DNA from: Aralia elata
Taxonomy: Eukaryota > Streptophyta > Magnoliopsida > Apiales > Araliaceae
DNA length: 64,000 nt
Reading direction: 5' to 3'
NCBI GenBank assembly: GCA_034770075.1
Contig: CM068383.1
Coordinates: forward strand, 40,009,222-40,073,221
How positions within the stretch are numbered: position 1 is the first letter of the stretch; each line of letters opens with the position of its first letter. The notes beneath the pieces were generated by a model that saw nothing but the letters and a program-made list of their open reading frames with translations, was not told where the DNA came from and ran no database searches. A program made the position numbers and the translations under genes. Positions 40,015-50,168 of this stretch are shown piece after piece.

Positions 40015-40472
40015 ATTGAGAGAGTGTTTGAGATCACTTAATAACTTATAATAAGTTAAATCTGCTTATAATCACTTTTAAAAAGTAAAAAGTGTTTGGT
40101 AACATAATTTTAAAACTACTTATAATAAATTTTTATGAAAATAATTAGAAGCTATAATTGGTAGCTTCTGATTATTTGTCAAATTTAATAATCGAGTTTT
40201 GATCAAGTATATTACATATTACTAATCTATCCCTATTAATTTTAGTTATTCCACACATTATCTATCTTTACTTTTTCAAACACTGCTTTTTAGTAAATTA
40301 TACTTGAATAAGTGATAATCAAATTATTTTTTTAATACCATACACTTTTTACTAATTTAAATGTTTTTTTTTACTTTTACTAGTTTAAATACTTATTTTT
40401 CTAAAACTAATTAAAAGCAGAAGTAGTAATCAGAATCACTAATCACGATTTTTAAGCGATTCCAAATATAGA
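40015..40472. mobile_element. Possible hAT-like MITE in the copia remnant
   Basis: GTGTTTGAGATCACTTAA near 40024 is the inverse (with mismatches) of TTAAGCGATTCCAAATAT near 40452-40470. AT-rich and non-coding. It interrupts the copia frame. TSD not established. Confidence 0.45.
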
Positions 40473-40975
40473 AGGATTATAATGTAAGGCACTATTCTTT
40501 GTCATTCAGTTTGATAATGTTGATCTAGAAGTGCAGTTAAGGGTTTGGAATCCAATAACTAAGTCTCAGTTAAAAGGTCTAAAATGATTTCCTTTGACTT
40601 GAGATATAATCAACTGAAGATCTGTACACCTCTAAACAAAGATAATACTTAATGTGACCCAGATTTTTATACAAATATCATCTACAAATTGCTTGAGGTG
40701 TAAAATGGTAGGGTCATGATTTCCAACCACCAAAAGATCATCCACATAGATAAGGACTGTAGTAAAAATGGAGCCTATAGACTGTAAAAAGGGAATAGTT
40801 AGCATGAGACTGAACATAACCTGCTTGTTTGAGGGAAGTTGTCCATTTACCAAACTATTATCTAGTCGTCTGTTTTAAATCATACAAGGATTTTTCTAGC
40901 TTACAAACAAGAGTAGACTCCTATGAACATTGATAACCTTGAGGTCGAACTATGTTAACTTCTTCTTCAAAATCT

Positions 40976-42433
40976 CTAATGTGATAAAATTACGTAATGC
41001 AAGTGAACAGTGTCAAATTAAAGAACTGATAAGTACAGGTTGAAGCCACAAATGCTAAATTAATTTAAGTGTATCCTTAATATGTATTTCAGACGAATTA
41101 GAAATAAAGATGGAGAGTTGATTAACTACAATTAAACACTAACTAAACTATTTAGAAGATGAAAACTAATAATAAAGAAGTAATCCAGGAATCTGAATCC
41201 ACTAAATAGTAAACATAACAATAATCTAATCTCTTCTATTTTTATAATTCAAATTACGCCATTGGTTTGATGTACATAATTCGGAAAATAAAGCAATTAA
41301 GTCCAATTAGAATTAACAATGATTTTAATTTTTCTTTCCTCTTTAATTTAGTAATTTTACAATTAACTTGGGCAAGCTATGAAAATTTAAGGATTAACTA
41401 TAACCCATCAAAAATTCTTGAGTAAACATGGATTATGAAAAACTCATATTTTAACAATAATATATCAAAACATCTTCATTAATTTAAAATCACATAAAAA
41501 TATAAAATTAAGATATTTCAATAATGAAACATGAAGGCAAAATCAATTAAACATTAAAGCGCAATTAATAGATGAGATAAAGAATATTGTCATGAATATT
41601 TAATTTCATTTTCATCTTAGATATAAAAAAAATAGCTACATTAAAATAAATAAGATAACAAAAATAAAGAAGAAGAATAAGAAGAAAAAAGCTCCCTTTA
41701 TTAAGATCATCCAACAAACATACAATGAAGAAACAATTAATTTTATTCCACTTTTACTCTTAACCTAAACTAATCTAATAAACTAACACCTAATGCCTAA
41801 TAAATCAAAATTATCTCGAATCCCCTCTATTTATACGCACCCAAACTTCAATTAATTTCTTGTAAGAATCAACTTCTTAGTGGCAATCAACTTCTTTTAA
41901 ATAAATCTTCTAGATGGACTTTCCTTTTCTTCATTGGATTTGACTTGCACACCAAGATTGTTCCACCTCATTCATTCTCCTTGTAGGAATCTTCTTAGCT
42001 CTTTCTGTTATATCCCGAAGGCACTAAGAGATCTAGAAGGGGGGTTGAATAGATCTTTTAAAACTTTTGCTTTTAAGGAATCATCACCAACTTGTAATTT
42101 AATAAGATTAATTAAATAACTTTGCACAACAGAATGATAATTTGAAAAACCCCTTCAAAGATTTGAGAAAATTTGCAGTTCTGAATTTAGCAACTAAGTG
42201 GAATTAAGTCACAAATAAATTAAAGAACTTGGCAGAAAAGTAAGTGCAGAATATAAAAGCGACAGAGATTTTAAGTGGTTTTGAGCACCAAAATCTCCTA
42301 GTCCACTATTCTACTCTTTGAGTAACTATAATCCACTAAGGATGGGTGATCACAAAGATCTGTTCACATAGAACAGTTACACCTAACGAATCACAAAGTT
42401 TCCTTTAAGTCACAAAGACTTGGATACAATAGA
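40976..42433. other. Non-coding AT-rich stretch
   Basis: No coding. 42011-42130 carries GATCTAGAAGGGGGGTTGAAT, a phrase I associate with dispersed plant retroelement sequence, but I cannot define an element. Confidence 0.45.
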
Positions 42434-42841
42434 TGATGAATGAGTTTTATACCTATAAATTGGGTACTTTTGACTTGATAATTTTGTGAGTTTATTTTTA
42501 GTTAATTTTGATGCATTTTAGTGTTTTTATGTAGGAATTGAATTTTAAGGTGAAATGATGTATAAAACAGCAAAATATGGATTATCAGTCGAGAATATAA
42601 AGCTAAATGCAGCAATTGGATGATGGCGTGCAACAAACGTTAACGATTGACACGACGTTGGGCACAACGAAGCAGTTGGTGCGTGTATGTGTGGCTTTGG
42701 CGCAACAAGGCCTCAGCGCTGTAGCGTTGCGACCAAGCGTTGCGACGCTTCTAGCTTCAGAAACCAAGCATTGCGGCGTTGTAGTGTAGAGCTGCGGCGT
42801 TGGTGCTGGTTTTGGGTGCGGGAACTTGGCTGGTCAGATGC
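42434..42841 (+). mobile_element. Element J (Athila-like) LTR, part 1
   Basis: Starts TGATGAATGAGTTTTATACC, matching the start of the 25.4-26.7 kb LTR. Contains its own GC repeat cluster (AAGCGTTGCGACGCTT-like, 42640-42790). It is cut by solo LTR E at 42842. Other parts: 45410-45600 and 50169-51009. Confidence 0.6.
42837..42841. repeat. TSD of solo LTR E, left
   Basis: GATGC; right copy GATGT at 45410-45414 (4/5). Confidence 0.65.
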
Positions 42842-43126
42842 TGATGAGGACATGCCTAGCTTAGATTCAAATGGAGGTCATGGATCGGATTCGGTGCAAG
42901 TTCCAGTTGGTCTAGTGACGAGGGCTAGAGCTAAGCGTTTCAATGATGGATTACTTGTTCTTATTCAAGTCGCTTAGAAAGAGAACGGAACGAGTTCGGG
43001 AGCTTTGGAGGTGGGATCTAAGCTTGTGAATATGATAGGAGTGAGTGGCCAAAGCATTGATCTTGATCCAAACGATGTACCAGACCAAAGCCTGGAAAGT
43101 AAACTCGAAAGTTGGAATTCAGGGAG

Positions 43127-43340
43127 TTCGCCCCGGCGAGCTCAGCAAGCTTCTTTAACTTGCCCCAACGAGTTTCGTCTCTGTCCAAGCGCGCCCCAGC
43201 GAGCTCTGAATCCGCCCCAACCAATTTGTCTCTGTCGCGTTCGCCCTGGCGAATTCCCGCAGGTCAAATGAATTCGCCCTGACGCAGTTTTGCCCCAGCG
43301 AATTCCCACAGTTCATTGAATTCACCCCGACGAATTGGTC
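43127..43340 (+). repeat. GC repeat cluster in E U3
   Basis: Repeated TTCGCCCCGGCGAG, TTGCCCCAACGAG, GCGCCCCAGCGAG, TTCGCCCTGGCGAATTC and similar, spaced 20-35 bp. Confidence 0.78.
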
Positions 43341-43509
43341 GGGTTCCAGTTGACGCATTTTGATGAGATTTTGACGCGGATTTCCTTATTTAATTAGTTA
43401 TTTTCAGCATATTTTCAGATTCCTATTGTATTTAGGATGCTTTTAGATAGGATTTTGATTCCCATTCAATTGTTATCACCTTTTAGAGATTCTAAGGATT
43501 CATGGATAC

Positions 43510-43517
43510 TATAAATA
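43510..43517 (+). promoter_or_regulatory. TATA box of LTR E
   Basis: TATAAATA at the family's standard place, about 400 bp before the LTR end (not counting the LINE). Confidence 0.55.
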
Positions 43518-43900
43518 AGTTTTATGAATGTAATTCATACACGATTCAATAATATTTAGATTTTTATGATACTTGTGAGATTATTCTCTACTTTTGGTTC
43601 TTTGAAGAATTCCTAAGTTATTTTCTTAGCTTTTCTTAGAGATTCAATTTGACTTATCATACAACAATTCATAGTTGTGTGTGGCGTCTTCTACCGCATC
43701 AATCGTCGATTGTACTAAGATTACCGCTTACATATATGCGAGGGGTCAAGGTATTGTTGGTGTCCATTCAACGCAAATTTTTGAACGCGAGCAATTGTAC
43801 CAAGAGTACCGTCTACATATAGGTGAGGGGTTAAGGTGTTGTAAGCAATTCACCATACAACTTTGCTAGAAACGATCCGGGCGACGACCACCTCACGCAA

Positions 43901-43916
43901 GCGTGTCGTGGAGTCT
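43901..43916. repeat. TSD of LINE K, left
   Basis: GCGTGTCGTGGAGTCT; right copy 45390-45405 differs at one base (final C to T position). Confidence 0.88.
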
Positions 43917-45389
43917 CTTGTAGATTGTCAGCCTTTTCTGGAGAAAATTCAAGGCAGAATTAGCTCATAGACCAATAAATTCCTATCTTATGCCGGGAGG
44001 CTGCAGCTTCTCAAGAGTGTTATTTTTGCTATTCAGGCTTATTGGTCAGCTCACTTCATTCTTCCAGCCGCTGTTATTAAAAATATTCAAAGCACTATGA
44101 GAAGATTTCTTTGGCATGGTCCATCTCTACAGAAAAATGGGGCCAAAGTTGCTTAGGACAAAATCTCTCTTCCTTTGTCTGAAGGAGGTCTGACTATAAA
44201 GAATCTATCTGACTAGAATAGAGCTCTTTTATCTCTATTTTGTTGAAAGTTATTAACCCTAGTTCTACCTCCTTCTGGGCAGTCTGGGTTAAAAAAGTGC
44301 TTCTGAATAAGAATCATTTCTGGTGCGCTCATATTCCATCTGATTGTTCTTGGACATGGAGGAAAATCCTAAGTCTCCGTCCTACTGCATTGTTACACAC
44401 TCGTTACCGCATTGGAAATGGTGACTCTACGAGCCTTTGGTTTGACTCTTGGAACTCAGGTAATATTATCTGCCCCAGAGCTGATCACCCCCTTATTTCC
44501 AATTCTGGGCTGGGCACATCTGCTACTGTGAGCAGTATTATTCATAATGCAAACTGGGTTCTACCTTCGTCCAATCATTCTGCTGTCATTGATTTCTGTC
44601 GAAATTTCAATTTTCATCTGCTATGTAATTCTGATTCTCCTGATTCTATTTATTGGGGTGGAACAAATATTAAGGTTATTGTGACTACTTCTATATGGGA
44701 GTCCATTAGGCAGCGTGGGCAGCCCAAGGCTTGGCATAAAATTTCCTGGCACCAGAGTCTTCCATCGAGGCACTCTTTTCTGCTTTGGTTGGCTTACAAT
44801 CGTTGGCTACGGACCAAGGATAGACTGATTAACTTTGGGCTCATGGTTGATCCCCTATGCTTACTGTGTAATACTGATTTAGAGAGTTTTGACCACCTGT
44901 TTTTCCATTGTCCCTTCTCCTTTCAAGTCCTCACCTCGGTGCTGCGTTATTGTGGTTGGAGGGGATTTAGCCGACGATGGTCGGATATTACTAGCTTTCT
45001 TCTTACTCTCTCCTCATTTGGGATAAGTCACGCTTTGCTTCACCTTGGGTTAGCTACTGTTGTGTATAATTTATGGCAAGAACGGAATGCCAGACTTCAT
45101 GGCTATGGTACTCTTCCTACTAGGACCATTGTTACTAATACTCTTCATATTGTCAAATGTAAAATGCACTCTAACTTAAAGTTTCAGAGGGGCATTGCTA
45201 ACTTTAGACATTTAGCCTTGTAATTTCTGGTCTGCTTGTGTTTCTCTGAGCTATTGGTTTATCTTGTATAGCTAGTCCATCATAGGGTCTGTCCTATGAT
45301 GGACTTGGTATCCTTGATCTGGGGTATGCCCTATGCTTTTTGTATTTTCCCCTCTTTTTTTATACAAGCTTAAATTTAGCAAAAAAAAA
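43917..45389 (+). mobile_element. LINE K (L1-type), 5'-truncated, with TSD
   Basis: 1473 bp inserted 4 bp from the end of LTR E. It begins within RT (a YAGRLQLLKSV-like segment near 44000, with stops), then an open 327-codon frame and a 3' UTR with GATCTGGGGTATGCCC and the AAATTTAGC tail plus nine A. Confidence 0.9.
44240..45223 (+). pseudogene. LINE K ORF2 C-terminal part
   Basis: 327 codons: CSWTWRKILSLRPTALLHTR, YRIGNGDSTSLWFDSWNSG, AWHKISWHQSLPSRHSFLLW, then the zf-RVT zinc motif CLLCNTDLESFDHLFFHCPF (CX2C...HX3-4C), and YNLWQERNARLHG. This is the end of plant L1 ORF2. RT is missing by truncation, so no activity is expected. Confidence 0.88.
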
Positions 45390-45409
45390 GCGTGTCGTGG
45401 AGTTTATCA

Positions 45410-45600
45410 GATGTTGTGCAATCCTACTCCAACTGGGACATTTACTAAGTTGAGTTTGGCTAGGGTTGTGCAATTGGAAGCTGTGCGAAGGGTTATAAAT
45501 GCATAAGGAGGCTGATAACATATAGATATGTCGATATATATCATTAGAGAGAGATATACAGAGGAGAGGAGATATTAACAGATTTTGAAGGCTAAGGTTC
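45410..45600 (+). mobile_element. Element J LTR, part 2
   Basis: Sequence between E and F: GATGTTGTGCAATCC to GCTAAGGTTC. The last five bases GGTTC are the left TSD of F. Confidence 0.55.
45596..45600. repeat. TSD of solo LTR F, left
   Basis: GGTTC, identical to 50169-50173. Confidence 0.8.
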
Positions 45601-45624
45601 TGATGAGGACATGCTTAGCTTGGA

Positions 45625-46655
45625 TGATAGACTCCACGACACGCTTGCGTGAGGTGGTCGTCGCCCGGATCGTTTCTAGTAAGCAACTTTGATGGAACTC
45701 TCTCGATACCTTAACCCAATGTCTATTTGGAGACGAGAATCTTGATAAATTCGATCAAGCAATTGAATTCACGTAGGATGGAACACCAACAACACTTAGA
45801 CCCTCGTTTAGATGGAAAACGATAATCTCCATATGTTTGTTTGATGCGATAGAATAACGCCACACACAACTATGGTTTGTTGTATGATAAGTTAAATATG
45901 AATCTCAAAAGAAAAACTAAGAAAATAGCTTAGAAATTCTTTAAAGAACCAAAAGTAGAGAATAGCTCTCAAGTATAAAACTCAGAATATTATTGAATTG
46001 TTGTTGAATTACAATCATAAAACTTATTTATACTAACTATGAAACCCTAGAATCCATAAAGGAAATAATAATTGATTTGAAATCAAAATCTTATCTTAAA
46101 ATATCCTAGTTACAATAGAATTATGAAAATATACTGAAATCCCTAAAATTAAGAAAGAAATCTGCGTCCCAAATTGTCAAAACGCGTCTGCCTCGAAAAA
46201 CGTGCCAACCAAATTCGACTGTTCTCGCCGGGGCGAGAAAATTTGAACTAGAATCCTCACCGGGGCGAGAATGGCCAGAGAGGTCTTTGGCGGGGCGGCA
46301 TCATTTCAGGCCAGGGCGAAAATGGATAGAGGAGTTCTCGTCGGGGCGAGATTTCTGGGCCTGATTTTCTCGCTGGGGCGAGAACTCTGCAACTTGAGAA
46401 TTTTCGTCTTCTTTTGTTTCCATCGTTCCCACCCTTGACGTGTTTACTTGTAACATCATGAGCAATTGCAACTCCTTAGAATCCCGCTCCTCGAACTCTA
46501 CAGTTGATCTATCCTCGCTCCACATGCCTTGTATCAACCCATTAAGGCCTTACTTGAATCGTTTAGCTCGAGCTCTTGTCACGGGTCCATCCGACATGCA
46601 CATAGGATCCGCTCTATGGTTGTCATTCATTCCCGAACCAAGGATGCCCTCATCA
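45625..46655 (-). repeat. 3' LTR of C (1031 bp)
   Basis: Plus-strand ends TGATAGACTCCACG and GATGCCCTCATCA. TATA on minus at 46025-46032. Polypurine tract AAGATGAGAGGTA (minus) at 46656-46668 is degraded. U3 carries the pol tail (part of 46301-46655). Confidence 0.83.
46222..46384 (-). repeat. GC palindrome cluster in C U3
   Basis: TTCTCGCCGGGGCGAGAA at 46222-46239, related copies at 46254, 46287, 46311, TTCTCGTCGGGGCGAG at 46335-46350 and TTCTCGCTGGGGCGAGAA at 46367-46384. Each is a near-perfect palindrome. Confidence 0.85.
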
Positions 46656-47527
46656 TACCTCTCATCTTGAGAAATATTTGTCCTCAAATCGTCACCTACA
46701 TCAAACGAACTTAGATCAGTAACGTTAAAGGTTCCACTAACGTTATACTCACTAGGCAAATCCAATTTGTAGGCATTATCATTGTTGCGCTCGAGAACTT
46801 GAAATGGACCATCTCCTCTTGGAAGCAATTTAGACCGTCTTTGAGCTGGGAATCTTTCCTTCTGCATATGTAACCACACCCATTCTCCTAGTTTAAAAAC
46901 CACTTGACGACGTCCTTTGTTAGCATGCTTGACGTATTGCTCCGTTTTTCTCTCAATGTTGAACCTCGCTTTCTCACGTATCTGCTTAACAAATTCAGTC
47001 TTTTTCTTTCCATCCATGTTAGTAAATTCAGAAGCAGGTAATGGTGATAAATCTAATGGAGTTAACGGATTAAAATCATATACAATTTCGAATGGTGAAA
47101 ATTGTGTAGCAGAGTGAACAGATCTATTATAAGCAAACTTAACATGCGGTAGACACTCTTTCCAAACTTTAATGTTCTTTTTAATAATAGCTCTTAACAA
47201 TGCAGATAAAATCCTATTTACAACTTCAGTTTGACCGTCAGTTTGTGGATGACAAGTAGTTGAAAACAACAGTTTAGTCCCTAACTTACACCACAATGTC
47301 TTCAAAAAATAACTCAAAAATTTAGAATCTTTATCTGAAACAATTGTTCTAGGCATGCCATGCAAACACATAATTTCTTTAAAGAACAAATCAGCAATAT
47401 GGGATGTATCATCAGCTTTGTGACATGGAATAAAATGTGCCATCTTAGAAAATCTATCCACGACCACAAATATAGAATCATGACCACGCTTAGACCTAGG
47501 TAAACTCAATACAAAATCCATAGACAA
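46550..47527 (-). pseudogene. C: integrase core to C-terminus
   Basis: 325 codons: SMDFVLSLPRSKRGHDSIFV (Asp), TIVSDKDSKFLSYF (Asp), HPQTDGQTEVVNRILSALLR (Glu), FAYNRSVHSATQFSPFEIVY, GEWVWLHMQKERFPAQR, and a tail VTRARAKRFK read from U3. A TAG at about 47534 (Trp to stop) cuts it from the upstream frame. Confidence 0.88.
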
Positions 47528-47533
47528 ATCAAT

Positions 47534-48541
47534 CTAAGGTTCACTAGATATAGGCAATAGTGTATAAAATCCATGAGGTTGAACACGAGACTTAGCCTGT
47601 TTACACGTAATGCATTTTTCACAAATTCTTTCCACATCTCGTTTCATATGAGGCCAATAAAAATGCTCTTTTAAAACAGATAAAGTCTTTTCAACACTAA
47701 AATGACCCATCAGACCTCCCCAATGTGACTCCCTAATCAACAACTCACGCAAAGAACATACAGGTATACATAGCTTATTTTTTCGAAACAGAAAACCATA
47801 AACTTTAAAGTATTTACCTACAACATTCTTTTCACATGATTTAAACTCTTCACAAAAATCAAGGTCACTAACATATAACTCTTTGATCCGTTCAAAACCA
47901 AGCAATTTTGTATCAAGAGTATGTAATAACACGTACCTTCTCGAAAGAGCATCAACAACGACATTCTCCTTATCCTGTTTGTATCGGATGACATATGGAA
48001 ATGTCTCGATAAATTCCATCCACCGTGCATGTCGCTTGTTCAACTTGTGCTGTCCTTTCAAGTACTTCAAGGATTCATGATCGGTGTGAATCACGAACTC
48101 TTTAAGCCAAAGGTAGTGTTGCCACGTCTCCAACGCTCGAACCAATGCATACATCTCCTTGTCATAAGTAGGATAGTTTAGAGCTGCCCCACTTAACGTT
48201 TCGCTAAAGTACGCCACTAGTTTCCCTTCCTGCATCAACACAGCCCCAATCCCTAAACCTGAAGCATCACACTCAATCTCAAAAGTCTTAGCAAAGTTAG
48301 GTAAAACAAGCAAAAGAGCGTTAGTCAATTTATCTTTAATCAATTTAAACGCCTTTTCCTGTTCTTCACCCCACTTAAAACCCACACTCTTTTTGATTAC
48401 TTCCGTCAATGGTGCTGTGATGTCACTGAAGTTCTTCACGAAACGTCGGTAGAAACTTGCCAGTCCATGGAAACTACGAACTTGACTCACATTTGATGGA
48501 CTCGGCCAATCTCGGATTGCACGTATTTTCTCCTCATCCAT
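47534..48541 (-). pseudogene. C: RT thumb, RNase H, integrase zinc module
   Basis: 335 codons: FHGLASFYRRFVKNFSDITA, FEIECDASGLGIGAVLMQEG, FVIHTDHESLKYLKGQHKLN, DALSRR, ESHWGGLMGHFSVEKTLSVL and CEKCITCKQAKS. The RNase H catalytic residues and the HHCC module are intact. Confidence 0.88.
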
Positions 48542-49050
48542 TGAACTCCCTGTGAACTCACAACAAATCCAAGAAAAATAATTCTATCCATACAAAATGT
48601 GCACTTATCCATGTTAGCAAATAACTTTTCCTTACGAAGTACATCTAAAACAGATTTTAAATGCAATGCATGCTCTCCTAAGTTTTTGCTATATATCAGA
48701 ATATCATCAAAATACACAACCACAAAATTTCCAATGAAGGGACGCAAAACATGATTCATTAATCTCATGAAAGTACTAGGAGCATTAGTTAGACCAAAAG
48801 GTAGCACTAACCACTCATACAACCCATATGTTGTTTTGAAAGTCGTTTTCCATTCATCACCTTCATGCATACGAATTTGATGATATCCACTTTTTAAATC
48901 AATTTTTGAAAATACACAAGACCCATGCAATTCATCTAACATATCATCTAATCGTGGAATGGGATGTCGATATTTTACTGTAATATTATTGACTGCTCGA
49001 CAATCAATGCACATGCGCCACTTCCCATCCTTCTTAGGAACCAAGATCAC
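48487..49050 (-). pseudogene. C: reverse transcriptase
   Basis: 187 codons: VPKKDGKWRMCIDCRAVNNI, FSKIDLKSGYHQIRMHEGDE, FGLTNAPSTFMRLMNHVLRP and VVVYFDDILIYSKN, the full YxDD site lost in D. A 1-base shift near 48540 separates it from the thumb frame. The N-terminus ends abruptly at the deletion junction (about 49046). Confidence 0.88.
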
Positions 49051-49220
49051 TGGAATCCCGCTCCTCGAACTCTACACTTGATCTATCCTCGCTCCACATG
49101 CCTTGTATAAACCCTTCCTTGAATCGTTTAGCCCGAGCTCTTATCACGGGTCCATCCGGCATGCACATAGGATCCGCTCTATGGTTGTCATTCGTTCCCG
49201 AACCAAGGATGCCCTCATCA
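49046..49220 (-). repeat. Truncated 5' LTR end of C
   Basis: Matches 46481-46655 (outer U3 with the pol tail, DPMCMPDGPVIRARAKRFKE). Joined directly to RT with a few bases of shared sequence (GAA) at the junction. Confidence 0.8.
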
Positions 49221-49462
49221 TTCGACAAGGGTGGAAGCTATGTAGCGGATCCGGTGCAAGTTTCAGTTGGACCAGTGACGAGAGCATGAGCAAAACGCTT
49301 CATGGAAGGGCTTAATGGGTTTATTCAAGAAGCTTGGAATGATAAGGATGCGAGTTCAAAGGCATTGGAGTTGGAGCCTAAGTTCGTGAATGTGCTACAA
49401 GTGAGGGATCTAATCCAAGAAGCAAAAGAAGCAAAAAGTACAAAAACTGAATTTGGGTTCGA

Positions 49463-49615
49463 GCGCCTAGGCGCTCCATTCCTTTGTCTTTCAAGCGCCT
49501 AGGCGCTTGCCAAATGTTGGAGTTACTGCAACTCAGCGGCTAGGCGCTCTAGACAGTGCAATTCCAAGCGCCTAGGCGCTTGGGACTGAGCGCCTAGGCG
49601 CTTGGGACTGAGCGC
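49463..49615 (+). repeat. GCGCCTAGGCGC palindrome array in F U3
   Basis: Perfect 12-bp palindromes at 49463-49474, 49495-49506, 49568-49579 and 49590-49601, a one-base variant at 49536-49547, and a partial GAGCGCG at about 49610. Spacings 32, 41, 32 and 22 bp. Confidence 0.9.
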
Positions 49616-49754
49616 GAATTCCAATGATGCATTTTGATCAGATTTCTTTTCTTAATTTTAGGGATTTCAATATATTTTCATAATTCTATTATAATTAGGA
49701 TGTTTGACAGCTAGATTTTGATTCCTAATTGGTTTCTAGGGTTTTCTTTTCTAG

Positions 49755-49762
49755 TATAAATA
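49755..49762 (+). promoter_or_regulatory. TATA box of LTR F
   Basis: TATAAATA in CTAGTATAAATAGCC, about 155 bp after the palindrome array. Confidence 0.6.
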
Positions 49763-50168
49763 GCCATTTTGATTGTAATTCAAAAACACAATTCAATTAT
49801 TATTCAGAGTTTATTCATACTTGAGAGCTATTCTCTACTTTTGATTCTTTGAAGAATTTCTAAGCTAATTTCTTAGTTTTTCTTTTGAGATTCATATTTA
49901 ACTTATCACACAACAAACCACAGTTGTGTGTGGCGTTATTCTATCGCATCATGCAATCATACGGAGATTATCGTTTTCCATCTAAACGAGGGTCTAAGTG
50001 TTGTTGGTGTTCCATCCTATGTGAATTCAATTGCTTGATCGAATTTATCAAGATTCTCGTCTCCAAATAGACGTTGGGTTAAGATATCGAGAGAGTTCCA
50101 TCAAAGTTGGTTACTAGAAACGATCCGGGCGACGACCACCTCACGCAAGCGTGTCGTGGAGTCTATCA

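Larger units (their letters stand above)
39330..40975 (-). pseudogene. Ty1/copia pol remnant, split by a MITE
   Basis: Minus strand: 40930-40975 codes DFEEEVNIVRPQGYQCS, 40632-40853 codes TTVLIYVDDLLVVGNHDPTI (YVDD box of copia RT), then after the interruption 39720-39760 reads like a DSDW...TMRYVTGF RNase H motif and 39610-39640 like STFEVEYKA. Stops throughout. No LTRs are identified; this is an old fragment. Confidence 0.75.
42842..45409 (+). mobile_element. Solo LTR E of the D family, with LINE K inserted near its end
   Basis: Starts TGATGAGGACATGCC and ends GTGGAGTTTATCA. No PBS follows and no polypurine tract precedes, so it is a solo LTR of about 1.1 kb without the LINE. The U3-coded pol tail is readable: DEDMPSLDSNGGHGSDSVQ, VTRARAKRFNDGL with stop at 42974. 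TATA at 43510-43517. A GC cluster of GCCCCGGCGAG/GCCCCAGCGAA type lies at 43127-43340. Confidence 0.82.
45625..49220 (-). mobile_element. Element C: D-family Ty3/gypsy, internally deleted, inverted inside F
   Basis: 3' LTR 45625-46655; integrase to RT on the minus strand (46550-49045); then a direct join to the outer 175 bp of the 5' LTR (49046-49220). Flanks TTGGA (45620-45624) and TTCGA (49221-49225) match at 4/5. Gag, protease and primer site are gone. The pol part is better kept than in D: the RT box and the integrase D,D,E are readable. Confidence 0.83.
45601..50168 (+). mobile_element. Solo LTR F of the D family, split by inverted element C
   Basis: Part 1 is 45601-45624 (TGATGAGGACATGCTTAGCT...), part 2 is 49226-50168 (ends GTGGAGTCTATCA). 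Perfect 5-bp TSD GGTTC. Without C it is about 967 bp. The U3 pol tail (VADPVQVSVGPVTRA, then GLNGFIQEAWN) is in 49226-49400. TATA at 49755-49762. The GC cluster uses GCGCCTAGGCGC. Confidence 0.85.

Noticed and set aside
49463..49615. CRISPR-like array of short repeats
   Set aside because: 12-bp perfect palindromes with 10-29 bp irregular spacers in a plant LTR; no CRISPR context.
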